Counted from the stretch's first letter, positions 35,673 to 45,165 are shown. The stretch: 64,000 bases of DNA from Halobacteriovoraceae bacterium (GCA_020635135.1 JACKAJ010000015.1:496001-560000); one strand, 5' to 3'. The notes: generated from the letters alone by a model not told the origin. Numbers and translations: made by a program.

Positions 35673-36655
35673 AAAACATTATTTTGTGAAATTTTTGCCA
35701 TATATTCAACTTGTTTCTTACTTTCTTTAACCAGCTCTACCCCATCGATCCAATTCCCGTGCACTTTAACTCCCCAATGGAGATGTGGGCCAGTAACTCT
35801 TCCTGTCATTCCCGCTTTTCCAAGGATTTCTCCTTTCGAAACGACGGTTCCCACTTTCGCTGAAATCTCACTCAAGTGTCCATACATTGTAAAAATACCC
35901 AATCCGTGATCGATGATGACAGTATTCCCTGAAAAGAAAAGATTTTGGGCCAAAACAACTTTACCTCTATTGGCACTAGGAACTTTCTGTCCGACTGGGG
36001 CCCGAAAATCAATGCCAAGGTGTTGAGTTCTTTGCTTATTATTGAATATTCTTCTATTCCCATAAAAGCTGGTTAACTTGGAATTCAAAGGCTTTTTAAA
36101 AGAATCGGAAAAGAGAAACATCGGAGATGATTCCGCGTAAACTTTGTTAAGAATTTCTTTTTCTTTTATAACTCGGTCTAAGTCTTTTTTACTTAAATCA
36201 ACTCGCTTTTTATCAACATTAAGTTTTTCTTCAGGGTATTTGTATGCAACAAGTTTAAGTTTTATATAGGATTTTTTCTTATCAAAACTTTCAATTTCAC
36301 ATTGATAGTCTTGAAGTGGGGAAAAATAACTTTCTGAAATATAAGTCGCACCTATCGAATTTGAAATTTTCGAATAGGGTATTCTCTTGCCTTTACAAGT
36401 AATATAATTTTGGACTTCATTCGATGGTAGTGAAAAAGTTACAAATCGAGGATGCCCTGGGCTGATTGTTACAACTGAGGGTGTAGATTTTTGAGTAAAA
36501 TCATTTTTCTTTTCATCGGGAGAGGTTTTTGGTTTTTCAGCAGCTGCATGCAAAGATGGCTGTATTGGAGCACCTGATGAATCTCTTGCTGTTAAGGAAC
36601 AAGAGGTACTTATTAGACATATTAAAACTAAACTTATGATTTTTAAGATTTTCAT
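35669..36655 (-). CDS. LytM/M23 peptidase-domain lipoprotein
   Basis: The lipobox LISTSC gives a lipidated C19. After a low-complexity linker and a middle domain, a C-terminal M23 domain carries HLGIDFRAP, VIIDHGLGIFTMYGHL and GPHLHWGV. All the zinc ligands of an active lysostaphin-like endopeptidase appear to be present, unlike in the EnvC-like protein upstream. It is probably a peptidoglycan hydrolase at the envelope. Start and stop overlap xseA and the sensor gene by four bases each. Confidence 0.87.
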   Translation of the reverse strand: MKILKIISLVLICLISTSCSLTARDSSGAPIQPSLHAAAEKPKTSPDEKKNDFTQKSTPSVVTISPGHPRFVTFSLPSNEVQNYITCKGKRIPYSKISNSIGATYISESYFSPLQDYQCEIESFDKKKSYIKLKLVAYKYPEEKLNVDKKRVDLSKKDLDRVIKEKEILNKVYAESSPMFLFSDSFKKPLNSKLTSFYGNRRIFNNKQRTQHLGIDFRAPVGQKVPSANRGKVVLAQNLFFSGNTVIIDHGLGIFTMYGHLSEISAKVGTVVSKGEILGKAGMTGRVTGPHLHWGVKVHGNWIDGVELVKESKKQVEYMAKISQNNVL

Positions 36656-37920
36656 TTTTTAAAAACTTTTCCTTTTCCGTCGTGAAAGTGAACTATTAAA
36701 GATCCTTGTCCTTCTATTTTATTAAACTTATTCAAATCATCAATTACCCGACTCCTGCTGTCGGTTAAGTAAGAGTACCCACGTTTAAGAACTTTTTGGG
36801 GATTTAAGGAATTGGCCATAGCATGATGAGATTCTAAACGCTCTCGAGTGCTTCTTAAGAGTTCGTAAACCCTATTAGAGCCATTGCTCAAGAGGTCGTC
36901 GATATAGCGATATTTATCAGGAAAACCGATATAATAGGCTTTTTCTTTTAGATTAATTTTATCAACACGATTTTTTTGATCTCTATGGATTTTCCACAAA
37001 TTCCCCAACAAACTTTTAGGGTGCCAACGCTGAAGCTTATTTTGGATAGAACTTCGCAATTGAACACCACACATTCGCAAATGTTTTTGAAGAGATTGCT
37101 GCTTCAAAAGATAATCCTTTTGATAATTAGACAGATATTCCGCAGCAGCTGATGGAGTTTCACACCTCAAATCAGAGACAAAATCAGATATCGAATAGTT
37201 AATTTCATGACCAATGGCGCTAACTACTGGAATTGGGCAATCGTGAATCTTTCTAGCGAGCAGTTCACTATTAAAGCACCATAGATCCTCTAAACTTCCT
37301 CCACCTCTGGTCAGCACTATGACTTCGATATCTGGAATATTCTGAGCTTTTTCTAGGGCGGAAATCAAAGATTGCTCAGCACCTTCCCCTTGGACAGTTG
37401 CAGGAATGACAAGAATATCATAACGAAACGAACGTCTTGTAATAATTTTCAAAAAATCTTGAACCGCAGCTCCAAATGGCGAAGTAATAAGGGCTACTCT
37501 TTTGGGCATGGTGGGAATAGGCTTTTTAAGAGAAATATCAAAAAGTCCCTCTCCTGCAAGCTTCTTTTTAATTTGCTCGAACTTCTCTTTTAATAGTCCT
37601 TTCTTATTAAGTAGGGTGACTTGAGAAACAATAATTTGGACAGAAGAGCGCTGAGTATAAACGCTCACCTTCCCTTCAACTAATACTTTCTCACCGGATT
37701 TTAGTAAACGCACGCTAGGGTTTTTAATGGCGTCAAAGCGAAAAAGGGCACAGCTGATACTTGCATTTTCATCATTCAGCGAAAAATAGAAATGCCCTGC
37801 TTGTGATTTTGAAAGATTATTAACTTCTCCAAAAAGTTTAACACTCTTAAACTGAGATTCCACACTGAACTTAATTTCATTGAGAAGTTCTGTGACTGAC
37901 TGATAATTTTCCAACTTCAC
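36652..37920 (-). CDS. xseA: Exodeoxyribonuclease VII large subunit
   Basis: XseA degrades single-stranded DNA with XseB. The N-terminal OB-fold (FGEVNNLSKSQAGHFYFSLND) and catalytic core (KRVALITSPFGAAVQDFLKI, VLTRGGGSLEDLWCFN, SAIGHEINYSISDFVSDLRCETPSAAAE) are intact, followed by a helical tail. At 422 residues it is near normal. It starts at GTG, one base after the ctpA stop. XseB is not in this window near it. Confidence 0.93.
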   Translation of the reverse strand: MKLENYQSVTELLNEIKFSVESQFKSVKLFGEVNNLSKSQAGHFYFSLNDENASISCALFRFDAIKNPSVRLLKSGEKVLVEGKVSVYTQRSSVQIIVSQVTLLNKKGLLKEKFEQIKKKLAGEGLFDISLKKPIPTMPKRVALITSPFGAAVQDFLKIITRRSFRYDILVIPATVQGEGAEQSLISALEKAQNIPDIEVIVLTRGGGSLEDLWCFNSELLARKIHDCPIPVVSAIGHEINYSISDFVSDLRCETPSAAAEYLSNYQKDYLLKQQSLQKHLRMCGVQLRSSIQNKLQRWHPKSLLGNLWKIHRDQKNRVDKINLKEKAYYIGFPDKYRYIDDLLSNGSNRVYELLRSTRERLESHHAMANSLNPQKVLKRGYSYLTDSRSRVIDDLNKFNKIEGQGSLIVHFHDGKGKVFKK

Positions 37921-37921
37921 C

Positions 37922-39175
37922 CTATTGAATTGACGACTTTTTTATATTCTTTAGGTAGAGATTGGATTTGAAGTAATTAACGGCCATTTGTACTTGATAA
38001 TCTTCTTCTATGGATTTTTTTCTAAATTCAACATTTTTAGAATCTTTTTTCAGCTTCTTAGCTTTTTCACCCAAAAGCTTATCCATAATCTCTTTGTCCG
38101 TCTCATCTAAAGAAATGTCTGGTTTAATTCCAATATGATGAATCTTTCTCTTTAAAGGTGTCAAATATTGTGAAATTGTGAGCTTAATGGCCCTTTTTGC
38201 GTCAATAGGCGTTACACTCTGAACTGTCCCTTTTCCAAAGGATTGTTCTCCCATGATTGTGGCCCGGTGATGATCTTGAAGTGCACCTGCAACAATTTCA
38301 GATGCTGAAGCACTGGATGAGTTTACTAGAACGACAACTGGTGTTTCTAAATCCTTGAACCCGCTCTTTCGGACGTAACGTATATCTTTTATTGAAGGGT
38401 CGCGAGATTCGGTAGAAACAACAACTCCTTTTTTCAAAAACAGAGAAGAAACACCGACAGCTTCATCGAGCAAGCCCCCTGGGTTTGAGCGCAAATCTAA
38501 GATAATTCCTTCGATTTTATTATCTTTTTTCTCTAAATATTTCTTCATAACTTTTTCTAAATAATCCGTAGAATTGGACTGGAATTGAGTCAAGCGCAAG
38601 AATAAATACTTATCTTCGAGCAATTCACTCTTAACAGGTTTAATTTTAATAATTTTTCTTTGTAAAGTTACATTGATGACGTCTTCAACTCCATCTCTTC
38701 TAACTCCGAGATGAAGAACTTCGCCAACCTTTCCCTTCATTTTATCAATAGCCTCATCAAGTCTTAATCCTAAGGCATTTTCTTTGTTAATCTCTACAAT
38801 TTTATCCCCTGCTTGCAGTCCTGATTGAAAAGCAGGAGTATCATCGATGGTTGTTATAATATACAAAGCCCCATCTTTAAACGAAACTTCAATCCCAACA
38901 CCTCCAAACTCTCCAGAAGTATCGTTTTTCATTTTTTCAAAGAGATCCTCATCTAAATAAGTCGAGTGGGGGTCTAAACTATCAAGCATCCCTTTTATCG
39001 CTCCCTTGATGAGATCTTCGGTATTCACTTCTTTGTAGTAGTTATTTTCAATGAGATAGAGAGCCTTGTTAAATAGCTCGAGTTCTTTATAGCTTTTTTT
39101 CTCACTTTTCTCATTGGAGAATAGCGGACTAATCGCCAATAAAGACGCTGTTAAAACGATAATTATCTTTTTCAT
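37922..39175 (-). CDS. ctpA: C-terminal processing peptidase CtpA (S41), secreted
   Basis: A serine protease with an N-terminal signal (MKKIIIVLTASLLAISPLFS), a PDZ domain near residues 92-160 (GGVGIEV, GLQAGDKIVEIN) and the S41 core: LRSNPGGLL, the SSSASASEIVAGAL nucleophile block near residue 290 and the catalytic lysine in GEQSFGKGTVQ (K315). CtpA proteins act in the periplasm and are known to degrade peptidoglycan hydrolases or their activators. Its place directly after envC suggests control of cell-wall cleavage at division. It overlaps envC by four bases. Confidence 0.92.
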   Translation of the reverse strand: MKKIIIVLTASLLAISPLFSNEKSEKKSYKELELFNKALYLIENNYYKEVNTEDLIKGAIKGMLDSLDPHSTYLDEDLFEKMKNDTSGEFGGVGIEVSFKDGALYIITTIDDTPAFQSGLQAGDKIVEINKENALGLRLDEAIDKMKGKVGEVLHLGVRRDGVEDVINVTLQRKIIKIKPVKSELLEDKYLFLRLTQFQSNSTDYLEKVMKKYLEKKDNKIEGIILDLRSNPGGLLDEAVGVSSLFLKKGVVVSTESRDPSIKDIRYVRKSGFKDLETPVVVLVNSSSASASEIVAGALQDHHRATIMGEQSFGKGTVQSVTPIDAKRAIKLTISQYLTPLKRKIHHIGIKPDISLDETDKEIMDKLLGEKAKKLKKDSKNVEFRKKSIEEDYQVQMAVNYFKSNLYLKNIKKSSIQ

Positions 39176-40170
39176 ATTTTTCCTATCTGCTCACTGAAGT
39201 TCGCATTCATATACTTCGCCGTTTTAAGGGGTTTTTCTCCTTTGCGAAGTTCAACATAAATTTTTCTTTGATCTTGTGTTAATTCATCGGCGTTAGCATA
39301 ACCAATGACTTGCCCTTGCTCAACCCAATCCCCTCGCGATACTTTAGGAGTGAAATTACCTAAAGTTACCGTTCTGAGATCATTATTGTGCTCTATCATT
39401 ACAACATTTCCAAAAGTCGATAATTTGTCTGAATAGACAATCTTTCCACTGGCGACACTCAGGACAGGCGTGTTTTCTTTAAAGTAAAAGTGAATTCCTT
39501 TTCTTGTCTCTTCTATATCTGTAATCAATTCGATCGGTGGCGAAATTGAAAAAGAATCAGGAGTTAATGACTTCGAGAACTGTTCTAGTTTTTTCTTTGC
39601 TAAAGTGCTCTCAAGCGTGAGTTTTTCTTTAACTGAATTGAAATAATTTTCAGAAATGTCAGATTTTTTACCCTCAAGATCATTGAGGATTGCATAAAGC
39701 TCTTCTTTTTCTTTTGTAATTCCTTTCAATTGAGTTTGAAATTCTGTAATTTTCTCATTGAGATTTTTATTTCGCTGCAATAAGTTCGAGAGTTCGAGAG
39801 AGTCAATTTTGATTTTTTTAAGAAGAATTTTTCTAGTCATCGAATTTTCAACGTTATTTTCATGACTAAAAAGCAACGTTGTCATATATTCACGCTTCAA
39901 TTCCTTGAATTTCAAATGAATTTTATTTCTATTCTGAACTAGTCCCGCGCTCAATTCATCAAGAGACTTTTCGATAGAGTTCTGCAACTCAAGTTGTTTT
40001 AGATAGGCATTATTTTTAACAGCTAAGCGACTATCAAGACTTTTCACAGAAGCCTTGAGTTGAATAACTTCAGTTTCATAAATATTTATTTTATCCTCAA
40101 TATCTTTAAATCCTTCATTGGCTAATGAAGAGTTAGACAAAAAGAAAAAAAAGATGAGGAATATTTTCAT
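39172..40170 (-). CDS. envC: EnvC-like murein hydrolase activator
   Basis: A signal peptide (MKIFLIFFFFLSNSSLA) is followed by about 190 residues of coiled coil and a C-terminal LytM domain (VLSVASGKIVYSDKLSTFGNVVMIEHNNDL). That domain lacks the HxxxD and HxH zinc ligands, as in EnvC, which activates amidases rather than cutting peptidoglycan. The neighbouring ftsX gene provides the receptor in the inner membrane. The start is ATG 40170; a TTG at 40179 is in frame but less likely. Confidence 0.85.
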   Translation of the reverse strand: MKIFLIFFFFLSNSSLANEGFKDIEDKINIYETEVIQLKASVKSLDSRLAVKNNAYLKQLELQNSIEKSLDELSAGLVQNRNKIHLKFKELKREYMTTLLFSHENNVENSMTRKILLKKIKIDSLELSNLLQRNKNLNEKITEFQTQLKGITKEKEELYAILNDLEGKKSDISENYFNSVKEKLTLESTLAKKKLEQFSKSLTPDSFSISPPIELITDIEETRKGIHFYFKENTPVLSVASGKIVYSDKLSTFGNVVMIEHNNDLRTVTLGNFTPKVSRGDWVEQGQVIGYANADELTQDQRKIYVELRKGEKPLKTAKYMNANFSEQIGKI

Positions 40171-40181
40171 ATTGATCAACT

Positions 40182-40985
40182 CTAATGAATTTGGTTACTA
40201 ATATCAAAATCAGTGAAACGTGATATCAACCAATAAAACAATGCAAAATAACAAACAAAAAGTCCCAACACTAGGAAGTTAACATTGAAGAAAACCCAAA
40301 GCATCATAAGAAGTATGCTAAACAGAAATGTCATTCCCAAAGAAAAACTTTTAAATGCAATATTTTCTTTTCTTTGAAAACACTGGTAGACATAAGATTT
40401 TCTCAATATAACTTTCACAAAATCGAAGTAAGTAAAACAAAAGAAAATAAAAAGAAGCCCTGTAATTCCTTTCACCATCCATTTCAGTAAAAAATAAATA
40501 ATAAAATTTTTGGCTGAATCGTCATTGGGAGAATAAACCTTTGAAACGACAGCTTCTTCAATTCCAGAAAGCCTAATAAAATATTTTCGAATCAATTCTC
40601 GGTTATCAGCTCCAAGTTCTGGACTTAGAATAACTTCGACTATATTCATTTTTTCTTCCAGTAGATATTCGGGAAGATCGATATCATTCTCTGAAAGACT
40701 TTTTTTGATGTTCTTCTGGAGTTTATCTCCTGAACGCATGTGAAAGCTGAGAACTCCAGGAATTTGAGTCATTCGGCTCTTTATGGATTCGAGATTAGTC
40801 CCTTCTTCCACCACAGCTTGGAAGTAAACCTTTTCATCATCATTCATAAAGTTTTGGGCCATAAAAGATCGAACCAAGCTTTCATTATTGGCAAGAAATG
40901 TTGTTGTAAAGAGCAAGAAAACAAACAACAACCCATTGATCTTATTTTGAACTAATGATTCCCAAAAAACTTTTAAATAAAACAT
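40182..40985 (-). CDS. ftsX: Cell-division protein FtsX
   Basis: A 267-residue permease-like protein with one N-terminal helix (NGLLFVFLLFTTTFLA), a periplasmic domain of about 110 residues, then three helices (about 168-190, 215-235 and 238-258), the FtsX layout. FtsX carries the FtsE signal across the membrane to EnvC. It overlaps ftsE by 13 bases. Confidence 0.88.
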   Translation of the reverse strand: MFYLKVFWESLVQNKINGLLFVFLLFTTTFLANNESLVRSFMAQNFMNDDEKVYFQAVVEEGTNLESIKSRMTQIPGVLSFHMRSGDKLQKNIKKSLSENDIDLPEYLLEEKMNIVEVILSPELGADNRELIRKYFIRLSGIEEAVVSKVYSPNDDSAKNFIIYFLLKWMVKGITGLLFIFFCFTYFDFVKVILRKSYVYQCFQRKENIAFKSFSLGMTFLFSILLMMLWVFFNVNFLVLGLFVCYFALFYWLISRFTDFDISNQIH

Positions 40986-41707
40986 GCTTTTCCGTTATAG
41001 ACTATTTTTCCTGCGTCTATGTGAATAATTTTACCGTGAAAGTTTTTAATGAGCTCTTTATTGTGGGTAGCCCAAATAACAGTTAAACCTTTTTTATTAT
41101 TAAGTAAGCTAAGAACGTCAAAAACTTTCATTGCACTTTTTTTATCAAGTGAACTTGTTGGCTCATCGGCAATGACAACATCTGGCTTACAAAGCAGACT
41201 TCTAATGATCGCTACTTTTTGTTTTACTCCACCGTTCACTTCAGTTAAACGGCGGCTCAACATCTTTTCTAATCCAAAAATTTTACAATAATCCATCAGC
41301 TGCATAGAAAAGTCTTTTTCTGTATTATAAATTTTTTGATCGTATGCATAATAAAGATTTTCAAAAATAGTTTGATGTTTAAATATTTTCAAATCTTGAA
41401 AAATTCTTGATACAAAGAGCTGACGATTATTCGCTTGAAGATTTCTTCTCATGTTCCCAAGAACACGATACGGTTTTTTTTCACCTGATAAAACATTTAA
41501 GAGCGTTGATTTACCCGCTCCGGTCGGACCAGTCACAAAAAATAAATCACCTCGATTTATTTTAAGGTTGATTGAGTCAAGAATAAGTTGATCTTTGATA
41601 TAGATCTGGGCATTTTCCATAAAAAAGAGCTCAGCATTTTTTTGATGGAGTTTACTAGAAATGTATTGGTTTCTTTTCGGTATGTTACGATATAATTGAC
41701 TTTCCAT
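40973..41707 (-). CDS. ftsE: Cell-division ATP-binding protein FtsE
   Basis: An ABC ATPase with Walker A GPTGAGKST, the signature NGGVKQKVAI in place of canonical LSGGQ, Walker B VVIADEPTSSLD and a switch His in WATHNKEL. It begins with an N-terminal extension of about 25 residues before the usual first strand. I chose ATG 41707 with AGGG five bases upstream; the frame also allows GTG 41713. The first gene of the ftsE-ftsX-envC-ctpA-xseA-LytM-sensor operon. Confidence 0.9.
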   Translation of the reverse strand: MESQLYRNIPKRNQYISSKLHQKNAELFFMENAQIYIKDQLILDSINLKINRGDLFFVTGPTGAGKSTLLNVLSGEKKPYRVLGNMRRNLQANNRQLFVSRIFQDLKIFKHQTIFENLYYAYDQKIYNTEKDFSMQLMDYCKIFGLEKMLSRRLTEVNGGVKQKVAIIRSLLCKPDVVIADEPTSSLDKKSAMKVFDVLSLLNNKKGLTVIWATHNKELIKNFHGKIIHIDAGKIVYNGKACFI

Positions 41708-41792
41708 GTCCACCCTATCACCTTCGTGGTTCTATGTATTATTCTACCTATTTTGCACGGTTAAAGTAAAGCCGTATGCATTTTTCAGGTTA

Positions 41793-43229
41793 TTATTCTA
41801 TCATGCCCGAGCTTTTTAGTAAGTCAAAACTCGACTGAGAACAAAATGCATGAGGGATGAAATTAAATGAATTCTGAAGCTTGCTCACGAGGTTATTTTC
41901 AAAATTCGAGAGTAAAAGAACATTGCCATCTTCTGTGAGAATTTTTACGGGATCTCGCTCGAGAAGTACGTTGGACTGGGTTTTATCCTGAACTATTCTT
42001 TTATGAGATTTTACTAGATAAATATCTTTTTTCGGGAAATCTTGAATAATCCAATCTTCATCATTCCCCTTTTTCTTTATACATTCAGCCAATTCATTAA
42101 ACTTTTCTCTGGCTCGTTTCAAGATTTTATCATTTTCAGTTTTATTGTCCTGCTCTAGGATTCTTTGCATAAAAAGTGGGTGCTTGATTGTTGCTGGCGA
42201 TAATCCAAAAAGCAACGATTTCACCATATCTTGAATCTTTTTATTCTTTTTTAATTTTCCTTCACTGTAATATTGAAGTGCAGTTTGGTGAAAATAGTGA
42301 TCATTGAATGAGTAAAACTTCACAGGATCATTTTCAATAATGTCGAGTAAATCACTATAGTGCCAAATAATATTTTCTTTTAAAAAATAAAAAGCGATTT
42401 CTTCGGCGATGGCATCAAATTTAGCTCCTCTGGCCGATCGAACAACCTGAGAGTACCAAGCAAATCGAGAAATCAAAAAATCTTGGATACAGTTAATCGC
42501 CTTTTCTTTTACCACCAAGATGTCTTGTTTCGCTATTTGTGTGGTTGTGAAGTGATAGAGAAGATACTCGCGATCATAGGTCCCATATTGAAGACCCGTA
42601 TAATGAGCATCCCTCAAGAGGTAGTCCATTCGGTCACAATCAATTTCAGAGTGAAGTATTTGGTTTGCTAGAGCACTCGCATCGATTCCTTTTACTAAAT
42701 TAGAAATTCTTTGAGGATCTAGGCCGTGCTTTTCCAAAATATTTGTAATCCCGCCCGCTTCTTTCGTTCTTTTGATAATAAATGAACCTAAATGTTCATG
42801 ATTATCCTGGTGGGTCATTTCGGAATTTTTCTGAGAAGATTCTGCGTAACCAATATAAGAGTTTTCTACCGTGTGTGAAAAAGGAAATGTTCCTATATCG
42901 TGAAGAAGGGCCGCGACCCGAATACTTTGGTGCTCAAGCGTAACTTTAGAGTGAAAGTTACCGTTAATTAAATCATTTTTGTCAGCCCCTCTGCCAATGG
43001 AATTGAGAATACAATCAGCATTGTGAAGGACTCCAATTGAATGCCCATAACGAGAATGTTCAGCTCCAGGGTAAGTATAAAAAGAAAAACCTAATTGTTT
43101 TATCCAGCGCAATCTCTGGTAAAAAGGAGAATGAATAATCTCCCACTCCACAGGGGTGAGCTGGATAAACCCATAAAGGACGTCGTAAATAAGATGATTT
43201 TTTTTAGATTGGAAACTTCCTTGTTCCAT
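41793..43229 (-). CDS. HD-domain phosphohydrolase (SAMHD1/dGTPase-like)
   Basis: The 478-residue protein has the metal site H...HD...D: GAEHSRYGHSIG, AALLHDIGTFPFSH and EIDCDRMDYLLRD, in the order and spacing of SAMHD1-like dNTP triphosphohydrolases. QLTPVEWEIIHSPFYQRLRWIKQLG at the start is also typical of the group. The C-terminal half is less conserved. Its substrate could be a dNTP or another nucleotide; it is not obviously linked to the adjacent division operon. Confidence 0.82.
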   Translation of the reverse strand: MEQGSFQSKKNHLIYDVLYGFIQLTPVEWEIIHSPFYQRLRWIKQLGFSFYTYPGAEHSRYGHSIGVLHNADCILNSIGRGADKNDLINGNFHSKVTLEHQSIRVAALLHDIGTFPFSHTVENSYIGYAESSQKNSEMTHQDNHEHLGSFIIKRTKEAGGITNILEKHGLDPQRISNLVKGIDASALANQILHSEIDCDRMDYLLRDAHYTGLQYGTYDREYLLYHFTTTQIAKQDILVVKEKAINCIQDFLISRFAWYSQVVRSARGAKFDAIAEEIAFYFLKENIIWHYSDLLDIIENDPVKFYSFNDHYFHQTALQYYSEGKLKKNKKIQDMVKSLLFGLSPATIKHPLFMQRILEQDNKTENDKILKRAREKFNELAECIKKKGNDEDWIIQDFPKKDIYLVKSHKRIVQDKTQSNVLLERDPVKILTEDGNVLLLSNFENNLVSKLQNSFNFIPHAFCSQSSFDLLKSSGMIE

Positions 43230-43253
43230 GAATTTTAACCATTAAGTAAGTTA

Positions 43254-43475
43254 TTATTGTATGTTTTTTGACTTCGAACGAGTCTTTCTTTTACCCTTTA
43301 AGCTTTGAACAACTTTTTCTAGAAGAACTTTGGCTTCATGTCTGAGGTTGTTTTCATGAATAAATCGGTAAAAATTTGTAACTTCGGAAGAACTCTTAAA
43401 AGCTTTCATTTGCCCAGTGAGGAGTTCTTTTTGTGCTGCTTTTTCTTCTTTTGATGCTGCGCTTCTTCTTGCCAT
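43254..43475 (-). CDS. Small basic protein, function unknown
   Basis: This 73-residue protein has an alanine/lysine N-terminus (MARRSAASKEEKAAQKELL), a helical middle (NFYRFIHENNLRHEAKVLLEKVVQSL) and a very basic tail (KGKRKTRSKSK). AAGGAA precedes ATG by seven bases. It could bind nucleic acid, but that is only suggested by charge. Its conserved-looking core and good ribosome site support a real gene. Confidence 0.6.
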   Translation of the reverse strand: MARRSAASKEEKAAQKELLTGQMKAFKSSSEVTNFYRFIHENNLRHEAKVLLEKVVQSLKGKRKTRSKSKNIQ

Positions 43476-43529
43476 GGTTATTTCCTTTGCTTTTGTTAGT
43501 TTATCTTACTCTCAATAAAAAGACCATCG

Positions 43530-43562
43530 AGAAAGGAGGAAGATTCAGCCTTCCTCCTTTCT
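43530..43562. terminator. 13-bp perfect hairpin after the NtrC-like regulator gene
   Basis: AGAAAGGAGGAAG (43530-43542) pairs perfectly with CTTCCTCCTTTCT (43550-43562) over a 7-base loop. Ts follow directly on the plus strand; on the minus strand, where the genes run, a T run begins eight bases later. It is probably the terminator of the regulator gene. Confidence 0.6.
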
Positions 43563-43575
43563 GTTTTTTAAATTT

Positions 43576-45099
43576 TTACTGGTTTGTTTTTGCAATAAGT
43601 CCATAGCTGTGGAGCTTATTATAAAGAGTTTTTACTGTAATGCCTAAAGACTTAGCTGCTCGGGTCTTATTGCCACCTAAGTGCTCTAAAGTTTTGCAGA
43701 TATGTCTTTTTTCAAGATCAGCCAATGTGCTTGGCTCAAATTCTCTTTTTTCATCTTGGATTCTTTGATCTTGTCTTTCTTCATTTCTTCCAAGGATATC
43801 GAAATCAGAAAACTCTATTTTAGAAATATATTTTCCATCAGAAAGGGCATATGTTCTTTCCATAGCGTTTCTTAATTCGATAATATTTCCTGACCATGAA
43901 GATGTCTTAAGTTCTTCTAAGGCCACCGCCGTTAAAAATTTCTTTTCTGTTTTTCCCAGATTTAAGAAATGATTAGCAAGAATTTTAATATCATCTCCTC
44001 TTTCTCTCAAAGCAGGTAAGAATATTTGTACTGTCGCCAATCGATAAAAGAGATCATCTCTAAACGATTTTTGAGCAACGAGGTCTTTAAGAGATTTTTG
44101 AGAAGTCGCCACAATTCGCACGTTTAATCCGATTGATTCGAGGTTACTGCCTTTCTTTATCTTTCCAGTAGTCATGAATTCTAAGATTTTTGACTGCAGA
44201 CGAATGCTCAATTCAGAAACTTCATTGAGAACAATTGTCCCATGGTTAGCAACTTCGAGAACACCTTTCGCGTTATCATCACCAAATATTTCTTTTTCAA
44301 GACTAACTTCATTCATTGTCCCACACTCGATAATATAAAATGGTGAATTATGTCTATCGCTTAGGTGATGAACTTTTTTAGCTAGTAATCTTTTCCCAAC
44401 ACCAGCTTCACCCTCAATGAGCACTGGAATATCTTGAGTTGCAACTCTCTTTGCAAGAGAAAGTGATTGAAGTAACTGTGTATCGTGTCCAATCAGTTCA
44501 ATTCTTTCTTTGGCAACGTTAACAGAATCTTCGGATCTCACCTCGACACCTTCTGCTTGTTGCTTAATTTTTCCAAGAAGTTCTTTATTTAAAAATTTTG
44601 CCATGAGGTAAAGGTTGATATTTTGAAGAGGAACGCTAAGTTCGTTGAGAAGATTCTTGACTGAGCTTGCGAAGCCATCATCATATTTTTTACCGGCATC
44701 AAAAGACTGAATATGGATAGTGGCCAAAATTTTTCCTTCAACACTCACAGGAATGATCATTTCTGCTTCGATTTTCGCGTCTCTCATATCTGAAGCAAAA
44801 ACAGGATCTCTTTTTACACTGTTGCTATAGTAGATTCTCTTGATCTTTGTGACATAACCACAAGCACCTTCTCCTCTATTTTTAATCGGAGAATCAGCGA
44901 GGCTTTCACCATCTCTTGCAATAAGTTGAGTTGAATCATCATTGTAGACAAGATTGATTTCGACAGAATCTTCACCTGTAAAGTCTTTGATGTATTTTGA
45001 CAAATGAGCAAAGAAAACATTTTCACGCAAATCACTCAAAAGAAGAGTTGAGATTTGGGAAAGGTTTGAGGAATGCTTTGTGGGATCTTGGCCGATCAT
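43576..45099 (-). CDS. NtrC-family regulator with GAF domain, lacking the GAFTGA loop
   Basis: The 507-residue protein has a GAF domain (about 15-160), a AAA+ domain (about 200-420) and a Fis-type HTH (NKTRAAKSLGITVKTLYNKL, 477-496). Walker A is GEAGVGKR (230-237). After EIFG the sequence goes straight to DDNAKGVLEVANHGT: the GAFTGA loop that contacts sigma54 is missing. Walker B is TIVLNEV (Asn for Asp), sensor I reads ATSQ instead of ATN, and the sensor II Arg is Ile (GNIIEL). It is therefore unlikely to be a sigma54 activator and may regulate transcription in another way. AAGGAG precedes ATG. Confidence 0.85.
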   Translation of the reverse strand: MIGQDPTKHSSNLSQISTLLLSDLRENVFFAHLSKYIKDFTGEDSVEINLVYNDDSTQLIARDGESLADSPIKNRGEGACGYVTKIKRIYYSNSVKRDPVFASDMRDAKIEAEMIIPVSVEGKILATIHIQSFDAGKKYDDGFASSVKNLLNELSVPLQNINLYLMAKFLNKELLGKIKQQAEGVEVRSEDSVNVAKERIELIGHDTQLLQSLSLAKRVATQDIPVLIEGEAGVGKRLLAKKVHHLSDRHNSPFYIIECGTMNEVSLEKEIFGDDNAKGVLEVANHGTIVLNEVSELSIRLQSKILEFMTTGKIKKGSNLESIGLNVRIVATSQKSLKDLVAQKSFRDDLFYRLATVQIFLPALRERGDDIKILANHFLNLGKTEKKFLTAVALEELKTSSWSGNIIELRNAMERTYALSDGKYISKIEFSDFDILGRNEERQDQRIQDEKREFEPSTLADLEKRHICKTLEHLGGNKTRAAKSLGITVKTLYNKLHSYGLIAKTNQ

Positions 45100-45165
45100 A
45101 GTAAAACTCCTTGACGCTATAGAAAATAAAGTGTTTAAAAAGCTTTCGCTTCGCGTTACTTTGCC

